64,000 nt of DNA from Mesostigma viride (Eukaryota > Streptophyta > Mesostigmatophyceae > Mesostigmatales > Mesostigmataceae), in contig RPFO01000246.1 in the NCBI GenBank assembly GCA_009746045.1, forward strand, positions 2,969,758-3,033,757, in the 5' to 3' direction. Each line of letters begins with the position of its first letter. The stretch's first letter is position 1. The translations under genes were made by a program, and so were the position numbers. Below are positions 22,305 through 33,500 of this stretch, one piece after another. The notes beneath the pieces were generated by a model, which was not told the origin of the DNA, made no database searches, and saw nothing but the letters and a program-made list of their open reading frames with translations.

Positions 22305-22500
22305 CATGGAGGGTGGTGGTACACAAATACCGTACAGGTGGTACACAACTGCAGCCAGGACAACAGCCGGGCGCTGCGTACCTGCCGTGGGAAGGAGGGG
22401 GGTGGTACACAAATACCGTACAGGTGGTACACAACTGCAGCCAGGACAACAGCGGGTCCTGCCGTGGGAAGGAGGGTGGTGATACACAACTACGGTATAC
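22305..22500. repeat. Tandem repeat of about 85 bp, two and a half units
   Basis: The block GGTGGTACACAAATACCGTA with CACAACTGCAGCCAGGACAA occurs at about 22315 and 22402, with a partial third copy near 22476. Frames in it give repeated VVHKYRTGG-like peptides and are not genes. Confidence 0.85.
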
Positions 22501-22629
22501 CGGCCTAGTACAGCCCGATGTAATTCCCGAGGGCCCACCTCTTTATCCCTACATGTAAATACCGACGGGCATAATCAACGACCTATATTACCAATAGCCG
22601 CCGCATATCAAACAGGTCGTATTCATGAC

Positions 22630-22682
22630 GCCCGTCGAGGGCGATGACGGTGACGCCGTCACCGTCATCGCCCTCGACGGGC
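22630..22682. repeat. Perfect 53-bp palindrome, first copy
   Basis: Two 26-base arms starting GCCCGTCGAGGGCGATGACG around a single central C. It could form a GC-rich cruciform or RNA hairpin. An identical copy is at 24622-24674 and a degenerate one at about 24912-24955. Confidence 0.95.
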
Positions 22683-22701
22683 CAACATCTAAACTCTTCT
22701 C

Positions 22702-24430
22702 TTAACCCTTAAACCGTGTCCAACTGCCCTCTATAAATAGCGGGCAGTTGGCACTTTCCATGATAATGTCCACAAACCAACCTAATAATTATTTATGGCC
22801 CATACTAGGACCAAAGCACACACATATGTGGACCTCCTTGGGGGTCATGTCATTGGTCATATTGCAATGTCCTATGGGTGCTAAATATAGCACCCCCTGG
22901 CAGGGGGTGCGCAGGGTGCGAGACAAGAGACACATATAATGCAATATTGGATGTCAAATCTTATTTGTTGGTCCTGGATTGAACAAGGCAGTGAGAAAGG
23001 AAGCTAGAAAGGGCTCCTGAACACTGACATCATGGGGTGGAGCAGGGACCCAGCTGCAAGCTCTAAAAATAAATGCCCGCTACAAATAGCGGACAGTTTG
23101 GTTGGTGACGCCTGCTAGCATTACAAAGCTAAATTCTCATCCCGTAGCAACAAAAAACATCATGGATGATCAAACATGCTAATTACATCCTGTCCAGGCT
23201 GCAGAACATCCATCATAGCATATAAAGATAGGTAACCACGCCTATGCACAGTCACATTTGTACGTATCATAGCATGGTAAGGGCACACCCTTGAAACCAC
23301 ACAAGCCAAACACGATGCTCACTTCTCTCTTGTGCTGATGCTGTAATAAACAAGTGCAAGTAAGCCTAGCTCAATGACAGTGCTAGCTAGTGCTCCCTGT
23401 ATGCTGGGCTTTATTATAGTAGCTGCTAACTGGCTATGGGGTGTCCTCTACTAACAAAACCAAAAAGCTAACCAAAACCTGGCCAAGATACCATCTTTCC
23501 AAAGAATGTAGGCAAGAAAACCCATCACAATACCATGCACAACATATCTAAGCATTACATCGATCGTTACTCTAGTATATAGGATGAAGACGCAGCTAAC
23601 CATGAACAAAACGGATGCTAAACTGGGCGAAATGGGTGTACGCAGCCACCACGACAAACCATTACATAAAAGTAGTAAGGAGGGAAATTTAACACCACGA
23701 AACCTTAATAATAAGTCCGGGATTACTTACCGAGCGATAAAACCACTTTACCTCCTTCACGGCAGCGGCAGGGACTGCAAACTGCGCCAGGTCCAATTAC
23801 AGCAAAAAAGGCTGGCTGACAGGTAGCAAGCTCATGACAGAAACGATGCCCCGAGGCTATTCTGGCCCACAGCGCTGATGAACTATGCGATATAATCATA
23901 AGAAAGTTAATCGTTGCGAAATATTCAATGATAAAAGGGCAAATACCAAGTGCTAGCTTCTCGGCATCCCCGTAGTAGTAAACGCGTGTTGACGCAATAA
24001 AAACCAGCCCGAGATGATTGCGCGCCTCGTTAGAGGTTGCGCAACTAGGTCTATAGCATCTTTATGACGTATAAAGTGTGCCTACAAAATTTGGAACGAG
24101 TCCGTGCATGAATGCTCCTGCGCCAGTCAGTTTTCTGCACCGCCATGGCCGCAAATCTGCACGGACGTCAATATTTTACATTCACGTTTTCGTCCCAAAA
24201 AAAGGGTACCCCTTGTACTTGGGTCAATAATTAGTCCCTGTGTACTTGTCAGAATATAGTGATGTTTAGGTACGGGACGCAGTACACATCTAGCTGAAGA
24301 CGCCTGGCTAAAAATATCACGGAAATACCTACTGGCATTCGCGTTATTCTCACTACCAACTGTCCGCTATTTGTAGCGGACAGTTGGTACTGTCCGCTGC
24401 AAATATCAGTCAGCACGGTTTAAGGGTTAA
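22702..24430. mobile_element. TTAA element A (22706-24426), non-coding, with subterminal hairpins
   Basis: 13-bp inverted ends CCCTTAAACCGTG at 22706-22718 and 24414-24426, flanked by TTAA on both sides. Both subterminal regions hold a hairpin of similar sequence: CAACTGCCC...GGGCAGTTG around CTATAAATAG on the left and CAACTGTCCGCTA...TAGCGGACAGTTG on the right. A third related block is near 23080. No ORF with a recognisable domain exists in 1721 bp. The interior shares several blocks with element B (39706-41787). TTAA target and CCYT end are the piggyBac superfamily signature, but no transposase is in the window. Confidence 0.9.
22890..22910. other. Hairpin in element A with structural counterpart in element B
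   Basis: GCACCCCCTGGCAGGGGGTGC forms a 9-bp stem. Element B has a matching hairpin near 39891-39909 (CACCCCCCTCAGGGGGGT) whose stem differs but still pairs. Both are followed by a GAGACACATATAATGCA-like block. This suggests a kept structure, function unknown. Confidence 0.6.
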
Positions 24431-24621
24431 TCAACAATCTATATTACCAATAGCCGCCGCCTATCAAACAGATCCTATTCATCACGCGCGTCAACGCCCC
24501 GTCATCGCCCCGTCATCGCCCCGTGATCGCCATGCCGAGGGCCAACCTCTTTATTCGGAGTAATAGTCAACGACCTATATTACCAATAGCCGCCGCATAT
24601 AAAAAAGGTCGTATTCATGAC

Positions 24622-24674
24622 GCCCGTCGAGGGCGATGACGGTGACGCCGTCACCGTCATCGCCCTCGACGGGC
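24622..24674. repeat. Perfect 53-bp palindrome, second copy
   Basis: Identical in both arms and centre to 22630-22682. Keeping both arms exact argues for recent duplication or gene conversion of the unit. Confidence 0.95.
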
Positions 24675-25150
24675 CAACATCTAAACTCTTCTCTTAATCA
24701 ACAAACTATATTACCAATAGCCGCCGCCTATCAAACAGATCCTATTCATCACGCGCGTCAACGCCCCGTCATCGCCCCGTCATCGCCCCGTCCGTCATCG
24801 CCCCGTGATCGCCATGCCGAGGGCCAACCTCATAACTCTTTATTGGGAGTAATAGTAAACGACCTATATTAAAAATAGCTGCCGCCTATCAAACATGTCC
24901 TTTCCATCACGCCCGTCGAGAGCGATGACGGTGACGGCCGTCACCGTCATCGCCCTGCCGGCATTGCCATACAAGAAGAAGCTCTCGATCCGAGGTATAG
25001 ACTACCTCGGGTATCATCATCGTAATTGCTAGCATCGAGATCATTCATACCTACCGACGATGGCCAGCTGCAAAAGAAAAATGTCGACCAACAGACAGGA
25101 CCTATCGCCGGGAACCCTCAAGGCAATAAGGGCGAGACAGGCTTTCACCG

Positions 25151-26876
25151 TTAACTCGTCGTCTGTCCCTGGTCCTAATTTTAGGACTGAGTTCAACTCA
25201 GTCCTAATTTTAGGACCTAATTTTGAGGTTTTGTAGAAAATTCGCCCCGGTCGGAATATTTGGCAGAAAATTTTTCTCAAAATTTATTCAAATACTACGT
25301 GAAAAGATCTTTCTTGGACATATTTTTGGGATTTTTTTGGATTTGGTTTGGGCGTCTAACCGTACGGTGAAAGTACAGGTGGTAAGGGTACATTTTCACG
25401 CGAAACGTGAGTTCCGGAAATGCACGACCTAGCCATGGCGGCTTGCGCCCATGCATGCAGTTTACGTTTTCGGACGATTTTGCGGGCCAAACCCAGGAAA
25501 TAGATTTTTTATGTCCTAAAGATGATACAAGTGAATTTTAACCTCGCGGGGATGCGATTTGCTGGGTGTCGGCACTGTTCTTGCTGGAAAAATCTGCGAT
25601 TAGGCAGGTCGACGGAATGGATTACTACAATTGATTCCCGGATCAAATCGAAGGGTTTATAGGTTTCTTTCTACCTTTTATCATGTATTGTCGTAGATTA
25701 AGTCTAGTGGCAGTAAAGATTTGATGATTTCGACCACTCTGTCACGTCATGGTTTGTGTGCCGCAAAGTGCCACTTTTGCAGGCACCGCCTGGGCCAAGG
25801 TAACGCCAGCCGTGCCAGGTAAAGCTGGAATATCGCTGCTTCATCGTTTCTTGGTATTCTTACATGAGTTTAAGCTTGCGATGCGCTGTCAGTTTTGAGT
25901 CTTGCTGCTCTTTCTTGACCGTTGCCTGCCCCTCTCTAAAACCATCTTTTTAGATGATCTTACCAGGCATTTGCCTTACCGTAGCGTGGCTGTACAAGGT
26001 TTTAGGTGCTGAATGGGTTAAAACACTTTCATAGATGTTAGTTATTCTCTTGCTATGTTCATACTGCATGATTGTGTGGTCATGGGCTGCGTCAAGGGTA
26101 CTGTCAAGCTTATACGGGTGAGTGAAAAATCATGGTGATAAACCACTGTCATCATGTGCCAGCAGGTATCTTGGCCATGTCATGGCAAGGTAATACAGTT
26201 TTATCCATGTCCATTCTTGTAAAGAACAATTAAATGTGACTAACCTACCCATTATATCGGTGGTTATTACTTATAATACATCCCTTTGTAGCTACATATC
26301 CATACGCATTCCCTACATGTATGCATAGGCTTTCACACATACTAAGGTACAATATAACTGCAATATGATGATGCAAGTATGTTTTCCTATTATGCCTGAA
26401 GGGAAATGGGCTGATTGACATGGTTTGTGGCCACGCTACTATGTAGTATGACCGCACTTACATGCTTGCAAATTGCTAGCATGGCCCAGTCCTATGTATA
26501 GGACTGGCAGTATTTGGCGTGTTTCAGGCAGTGCCAGTGGCCAAATTGAGTCCAGTTTTTTGCCACAGGTCAAGAACTATATTGTTGACATGCCTGTATT
26601 TTTTTAACATGCATATGGAATTTATTCAATTTTTGCCACTCATGCTTCCACACAAAAATGCAAATTCGCCGACGGTGCTATACATCAATGTAATTTTTAG
26701 GAGTTTGGGTCAAGTTTTCACTGATGTAGTATTTTTGCCAGGAAGAGGACATCAAATACTCCATAGACCCACATCTAAGCATCTTGGATGGACCCCCCAC
26801 CTAGTCACTACACACGGTTGAAAAAGGTCAACTCAGTCCTATTATTAGGACTGAGTTGGGACAGACGACGAGTTAA
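25151..26876. mobile_element. TTAA-flanked element E (25155-26872), interior related to element D
   Basis: Inverted ends CTCGTCGTCTGTCCC at 25155-25169 and 26858-26872, flanked by TTAA. Inside each end is the palindromic block TCCTAATTTTAGGA / TCCTATTATTAGGA within ACTCAGTCC...GGACTGAGT. Interior sequence from about 25380 to 26200 follows element D (2410-3200), for example GGCGGCTTGCGCCC and the block around CTGGGCCAAGGTAACGCCA. The end sequence differs from the CCYT ends of A-D. No coding capacity is evident. Confidence 0.8.
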
Positions 26877-27540
26877 GTAAAGTTGTCCACATCGTGCTAA
26901 GGAATTTGTGCTAATCTATGAGTACCTATATGGACACTTTGTCGCATTTTTTACATGGCAAATAAGCGATGTATGTGTCATGTAGGCTGCCATTGGTGCA
27001 TGCATGCATGGGCCAGCAATGATGGTCAGAGGTACATTGTGCCTATGAGATAACCATCGATTTGTTGATCAGCAAGTGATTCATTACGTGAGACAACAAT
27101 ATGTTTGGGGGCTAAGCTTCTTACATTGGTCACATTAATTAATTAATTAATTATCAACATCGCTCCGTTGGGAGTCAATGTAGCGCATATCCCTGAGAAG
27201 GGGCATATGGCTTTTAATACATCCTAGGCTACTTCATGCAAGGGTGGGAATGTAAGCTACCCTTGCTCTAGGTGCACCAGGGCACCTGCACCCTCATGGT
27301 CTATCACGCTATGCCCGGGTAAGGGGGGAGCATGCCTGTGAGGGAGGAAGATCAGCATGGCTATACAAGAGCTAGGACATGGCTTCTCGACAGAGAGCAT
27401 CTCTCTGCATGGCATACTCATGGCGAAATTCTTAATGCAACATCCATGGGGGGGTCCCATTATAGACATGGCTTGGCTAAACATAGCCAGGGCGTAGCAT
27501 GGCTGTACTAGGCTATGGCTGGTTGTGGACCGTGCGTTGG
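26877..27540. repeat. Dispersed repeat R, uninterrupted copy from about 27121
   Basis: From 27121: (TTAA)n, then CTCCGTTGGGAGTCAATGTAGC, a CTTTTAATACATCC block and, near 27483-27515, ATAGCCAGGGCGTAGCATGG. The same blocks in the same order occur at 55743-55859 and 60847-61075, where hAT and other insertions split them. 26877-27120 shows nothing recognisable. Confidence 0.6.
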
Positions 27541-27640
27541 CGGCACGTGACTAGGTGTGTTGGCACAGCTAGGCAAACAGTCTAGGCATGGCTGCCTTAG
27601 CGGCAGTGACGCCAGGTTACAATCTAGGGCTATTGCTATT

Positions 27641-28633
27641 CTAGCCCGCTGGGGGCGTCCACATCTTGTGGTTGATCATCAGGTCCCCGCCCCTCCAGTA
27701 CACCTTGGGCTTCTGGGGGTCCTGCTTATGGCGGAGGTATTCCGGCCACAGGTCGCGTCGCTGCTGTTGCTGAGCGGGGGTGAGGTCGTCATCCAGCGTC
27801 CAGGTGAGGTCGTGCAACCGCTTGCGACGAGAGAGGAACCGCTGCTTATCCTCAGGGGAGGGGAAGGTGAGGAGGACTGGTGGGGGAGCCGCCTTGTCCC
27901 GTGAGTGGGGAAGGCGGTGGCACCCGCTCAGTGCTACCTCACCTACCAGGCCCATGAGGGTAAGAAGCTGGTTCTTGAGCTCGTCAGCAAGAGAGGTTGA
28001 CGTCTCACCTGGCTTCTGGGGGAAGCGACGTAGCACCACTCGGCACTCGCGGCGAGCGCGGTCGGTGACCTCCCGTTGCTGGGCCTGGCGGTGGTTCTCC
28101 AGCTCCTGGAGCTTTGTGGCGATGGCGTCGGTGGTGGAGGCGGTCGCTGACCGCAGCAGGTCCGCGTAGGAGAGCGGCGGGAGGTCGCCAGCATCCTGCC
28201 GGGGTGGCTGGGATGCAATGGTGGCCGTCTGCTCCGCTATCTTGGGGACCTGTGTGGCCAGGGCCTCGGTGTGGGCGGTGATGGCCTCAAGCTTCTTCAG
28301 GAGCACGCCACACTTTCCCTCCACCTGGTTAAGGCGAGAGACAAGTGTAGCATGCTTTTCCGAAGCCTGCTCCGCGGTGTGTAGCGCCGTGAACTGGGGT
28401 TGGAGCTTGTGGACGACCTTGGTTTCCACGTTGGAGACCCGGGCCTCGACCTTGTTGAGCGTGGTGTTCAGCGATGTCAGCTGCTCGGCCAGCGGCCAGG
28501 TCACGTGCTCCTCCAGCACTGCGCGGAGGTCATCCTTGCAGAGGGAGGGAGCCGATGGGGCAGCCGGCTGTGCGAGGCTGGCGTTGATCGCTCGGCCGAT
28601 GTCGCCGACGCTGCGCTGGTAGTGGCTGGTCAA
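27641..28633 (-). pseudogene. LINE ORF1-like protein, main part (split by Ty3 copy 3)
   Basis: A 330-residue frame. The middle third is a predicted coiled coil (LTSLNTTLNKVEARVSNVETKV). The C-terminal half has the layout of L1-type ORF1 / transposase-22 nucleic-acid-binding domains: RRECRVVLRRFP, SGCHRLPHSRDKAAPPPVLLTF, SPEDKQRFLSRRK, LTPAQQQQRRDLW. Such proteins coat LINE RNA. The frame is cut at 28633 by the Ty3 LTR; the preceding codons lie at 36310 and beyond, and the frame is continuous across the GTCAA target. No ORF2 follows downstream, so this is a LINE fragment. Confidence 0.7.
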
Positions 28634-29413
28634 TGTAACGACTAAAAATGATCATCATCATCATCCACAGTCCAATATGAAAGATCTTTTTACCTGGGTT
28701 GCTTTCCTGAGTTGCAGAACTTCAAGTATCCGAGCAACGTTGAGATGGAAATTCCACAGCACGTGATTTAGGGAATCACACCCCTTGTAGACACAAAGAC
28801 AAGCTCGTGTGTAGACGACCTCTGTGGAACTGAAGGACGTCTATAGCCAAGGGGCTCTTATGGATTGGACAACAAAGCCAAGCTTTATTATACCATGGTG
28901 AATCAAAACCAACGTCGCAACAATGGCGACCCCACGTCCTTGATATCGACGTGCTTGTCGAACTTGCTCCAACCTTAGCCTGAAGAGAACCAATCAGAAC
29001 CATGGGATTCTATACAAGATCTTCGTATCCATCCTAGTCACACAGAACAGAACAACACCACACACAGCCTGGCAGAATCTTTCCATGAGATCCTAAATCT
29101 GTCGTAAGCACTGAAGTCCCAAAGGAGCATTTAAGACTCAATAGTACCAACTAACAAACTACAACCCCACGTGGATCAGGCCACGACCAATGAGGGCTCC
29201 TATCAGTAGTATCAGCCAACAAACTACAACCCTACGTGGATCAGGCCACGACCAATGAGGGTTCCTATCAGTTGGTTGACAAAGTATCAGCTCCAAGTAC
29301 CGTCGTCTTAGAAACCTCATAACTTTCTCAATACTGATCCAAAAGTCCTCAAATAAAAGCCAAACATTCACAAAACAAAGGATGTAACAACAAAGTCATT
29401 TTTGCTTGTTACA
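28634..29413 (-). repeat. 3' LTR of Ty3 copy 3
   Basis: TGTAAC...GTTACA ends. Near 29144-29275 it contains two tandem copies of a roughly 62-bp block (AACAAACTACAACCC ... CACGACCAATGAGGG). Frames of 70-75 residues inside the LTR recur in all four LTR copies and are not genes. Confidence 0.95.
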
Positions 29414-29425
29414 TATCTCCCCCTC
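29414..29425 (-). other. Polypurine tract of Ty3 copy 3
   Basis: TATCTCCCCCTC on the plus strand, i.e. GAGGGGGAGATA on the element strand, directly before the 3' LTR. Confidence 0.8.
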
Positions 29426-29772
29426 AAAACTGGACCTCCCAGGTCCAATAGCCAACTCTTGAAGGCAGAGGAACATTGAACAGAAATCCACCATCTCTTG
29501 GGAAAAGCAGATGGGTTTTTACATCCCTGGAAACAGGGCCTCCTATCTCATAAACATCTAGTCACAGGTTTCTACAGCAGACAAGTCACTACCTTATCTA
29601 CTATAAATCCAGATAAACACATCTCATAATACAAGGTCTTCCATTCAGCATCCTGGAACCTGGAACTCTGGACTGGAACATCAGAACTGGACTGGAGCCC
29701 CCCCATCATCCATCCTGGAATCCCCCCCTCACACCACAATCCAAAGCCCCCTTTCCTTCTCAGCCCTGTTCC

Positions 29773-30586
29773 TCACAGGCTATACCAATCCCCATTCAGG
29801 CCATCCTTGCCCTTGAGTCCACACATGGGAAACTGCTCCACCATGTGGGCCAACTCTGGCCAGTTCCTGCTGACCTGCAACACCACGCAAGTCTCAGCAG
29901 CTCCTGCCACCATCTGGGCAGCATAGCGAAGGCATGCCCCTGGATAGGAGAGGAGCACCACAGACTGACTCTCAGGGTCCATCACCCAAGTAGAGGACGT
30001 CTTGTGCCTGCTCACCCATGATCTGTACGCCCACCAGAACTGCAGAAAGGTCTTGACCACCGACCACTTAGCACCTATCAGAGGCACCAGCACCCTTAGT
30101 GGCGTCTGACGGACCTTAAGTTCCACAGTGTACTTGGGCAACCCTGGATTGCAAAAGAGGTTAGAAGTCTCCAAAGGAAAACACCTTCTGGCAGAGCTGG
30201 AGGAAGAAGGAACCAAATCAAAGTCACCCTTCTGAACTGAAAACTCCAACAGCTCCATGTAGGAAGCCTCTCCCATACTCACTGGCTGCAACTGAGTAAA
30301 TGCCTCCTTCAAGGCCTCAGGTAAGGCTGCCAGCATGACCGGCCCCTCAGCAGGCCTCATGTCAATCTCAGGTCCTGGTGACAATGCATACATCCTATGC
30401 AGCAGATGAGCCACAAAAAGGGGAGCCACTCTCATACAGGCTTGTGTGCAGCTGAGATAGGACCTCCTCCACATAGCCTTCAGAGCTCACCTCCCCCTCC
30501 TCTCTGTTGAGTGCAGCCAACGCCTTGGCCAAAGTCTCATAGTGGTCACAGGGGCCCGTGCAGTTCCTATGATCCACATAGGCCAC
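29773..30586 (-). pseudogene. Ty3 ORF3, copy 3, C-terminal two thirds
   Basis: The unknown Ty3 protein. The part from the Cys cluster (DHRNCTGPCDHYETL) runs in one frame from 30586, and from about 30450 in the frame ending at 29773. The shift lies in an A/G run near 30415-30422. The 234-residue C-terminal part is open to its stop and keeps EIDMRPAEG, TPLRVLVPL, FLQFWWAYRSW, VSRNWPELAHMVEQFP and the terminal NGDWYSL. The N-terminal coiled region is gone: homology with copy 2 breaks at about 30587. It may be kept only because it adjoins the 3' LTR. Confidence 0.8.
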
Positions 30587-30587
30587 T

Positions 30588-33500
30588 CAGCAGCACCAAG
30601 GTAGAAACCTCCAGGTATATACTATTGGTCTGGTACACGAAGACGTGCATGCAGAACATGACCCACGTGTCTTAATCATACCAGGAATCAAGCCCTAGGT
30701 GAACCACTCCATATGTCGAGGGTACAACACAGAAGTCACTCTCCATGTGCCATCCAAGCTCAGATCCCCTCAACCATCCTCAGAAACTGGTCACCAAAAT
30801 CTGGATGTCATCTCAGCTTAGTCCAACCAAACTCCCACCAGAGTCCATCCCACTCAACTCAGATCCCCGTCGGATTCAATGAGTCCACATGAATCCAAGA
30901 AGGAGTAAACAGGATCAAGGCACCTAAGCCAAACAAGGCGAGGCCACTCCATGTTCTGGGACACCACCCTCCCTCAGCTAGAGTCCACGGGTGAAAGACA
31001 AGCCTGACATTCCCAGGGATAACGGGTCATCCACAGGGATCCATGCCACGAAATACTGACAACTCTCACTGCTTGATCAGGGCAGGAAGCAGAGTGTCAT
31101 GTAGCAAGGCTAACCCTCTATACAGCCAACCCCCATAACTAACTGGGCTGCCAGGGTCCAAGGCTCATCAAAGCTAGTCACCACAGCACACCCAAAGATT
31201 CCAGCCCTTCTCAAGGGAAGAGGTAGTCAGGGACAGATGCTGTATCACCACAACAGAGTGGCAGGTAACCGAGCCATAATAAATCCCCAATCCATCCCAA
31301 CTGGGGACCTCCCTCAGATCACCAACAGGTCATAGCAGGCTGGGTGGATTCCAAGAATGCTCAATCCTAACACAGGGGCTGGCGTGAGCTTCTGCTGCAG
31401 CAAGTCCAAGGCCTGCTGACACCCGTCAGTCCACGCAAACTGGAACGAGGAAACGTCAACAGCGCCCCAGGTGGAAGTGCAGTCACCAAGAGGCAGGAGC
31501 AATCCAGCAGGAAGACGTCGCCAACAGGGTCGCCTCAGGAAGATCAAGGGTATCTCAGAAGTACACCCATGATGAAGAGAGGCCGTGGACAGGGTTGTCA
31601 CCAGTGGGTACCCGTCAGCAGGTTGGGGAGGTGCCACAAAGCACAGCCAAAATAGCCCACCGATGGCCAGCGAAACCAGGATACCACATAGTCAGGGATC
31701 TATGAGGTGAGCCCGACAGGATGAACTGAAATCCCAGGGTGAATCCACGCTATGATCCTCACAGATCTCCTCCCCACCAGAACAAAATTCCCCCCCTCCA
31801 GTCGCACCAAAGGAGTGAGAGTGAGGTAAAGCCACATCTCCTTAGTAGCTAGTACACTCAAACCCATAGCCAGTGGCCTATGATAATCACAAGGCACACT
31901 ATTTCTCCATAAGATGCCTGGGAAAACCATCCACAGCCTTGAGAGGGATAGCAGAAGATCAGTAATGCCTCACCAGCATTATGAACGGTATGCCCCAACT
32001 TGTAAATCGTAGCACACGCTACCCCCATGCAAGGGCTAGGTGCAGCCCAATCCCCTGCACGCCCTGCTCCCCACACAAATCCCCCTCAGCATAACTGGTA
32101 AACTGGAGACTACCAGCATGCCTAATAATTCCACCCCTCTGCGTAGAATAAGCTGTAATAATCCTGGTATCAGCTTCCCAAGATTGACAGCATGACCTAG
32201 CAGGAACAAACGCCATGGGATACGCATGAAGACAGAGGCCCAGCCAACCAGAGAAGGGTGGGGGAGGCAAGTCTCTCAGCCCACTAAACCACTGGTGGCC
32301 TGCAGGGTCGCTCTATTAAGACGTCCTATGCACCTCATGACTAAAGATGGGGTGGGAACTACAGCATCCAAGACAGAGTTGCATACAAGGCAGCTTGAGA
32401 GCAGACTGAAAGCAATCACCAATCAGCCAACTGATGTGCCCAAGCTTGGCAGGGCCCCAGCAACAACATCACTCCCCGCATCCATCCAGGTGGCACTACC
32501 ATGCAAGGTAATGTGGGCATTAGGATCGAAGGAGCCCAAGACAAGGTTGCACAAGTAGGGCAGCGTAAGGGTATGCTGGATGAGGCCATCAGTCATCAAA
32601 CAGATACACCCTCAGCTTGGCAGGGCCCTAGCAAGTAGACTGAACCATGTCCCCCTAGTCAAAGCATGGAAAGTAGTATCCATGTCCGTGGACCACGTAG
32701 ACTGCCAAATGGTATTAATGTCAGTGTACCACGGATACTGATGCACATGAGGCAGGTTGTAAGGGTGGTAGAGGGCTGAATGGGTCCCCCAACTAACCCA
32801 CACCTCTAAGCTCATGTGAGCCCCCGCCCAGCACCAAGTAGTCCAACTCCTCAATTAAGAGTCAACGGAGTGGGCACCATTGTCATCACTGTCATGCCAA
32901 AGATTCCAGCCGGCCCCACAGTTGTAGCTCCGTTGATCCCGCCCATCATCCAACCCACAAGGACATCCTACCCATGCAAACATGATGCCAGACCCCCCGT
33001 GCAAGCAGTCCCATTCATACAACCATCATGCTGTGCAAGCAATCAGCTCAAGGGCGGATGGTGTACTATCAAGACAACAAGCCATCCTGGCACCATGCAA
33101 GCAAGAATAAGTCCATAGCAGGGCAAAGCAAGGGTAGGAGGTTACTCATCTGCACAAGGCTGGCTTGATGTCCACCAGCAGGCAGGACCCAACACAGCGT
33201 CAGAGCAGGCACCAGCATTACAGATACGCGTCACTTGGGCGTCCCCAAGTCACCAGAGTCGCCAGCGGCCACCATGCAGTGTTTGATGAAGTCTCCACCA
33301 TTGAATGCTTGCAGTCGCCACCATGAGTGCTTGCAGTCACCACCAACAGCACTAGTCCACCACAGAACAGGGCTACTACCAAGTGCCAGGTAGCCAGAAC
33401 TCCTAAGCCGGAGGAGCACAAGGGCCTGAGGTGGTCCAACAGCCAGCAGAATTGCCCAAAAGTCGAAAAAATGGGCCTAAAAACGCCTTGACCAGTGTCA

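Larger units (their letters stand above)
22558..24965. repeat. Alternating tandem repeat carrying long palindromes (22558-22705 and 24427-24965)
   Basis: Units of about 120-150 bp begin near CAACGACCTATATTACCAATAG and alternate between two types. One has a 53-bp perfect palindrome; the other has direct CGTCATCGCCCC repeats. They lie at about 22569-22705, 24427-24545, 24549-24697, 24698-24850 and 24852-24965. Element A (22706-24426) interrupts the array at a TTAA between the first two units. The same junction without insertion is present at about 24682-24710. Confidence 0.88.

Noticed and set aside
28776-29371. Frames of 70-75 residues repeated at 28776, 35672, 44285, 52979 and at 29159, 36055, 44677, 53369
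   Set aside because: They recur because they lie in the four LTR copies; no coding evidence.
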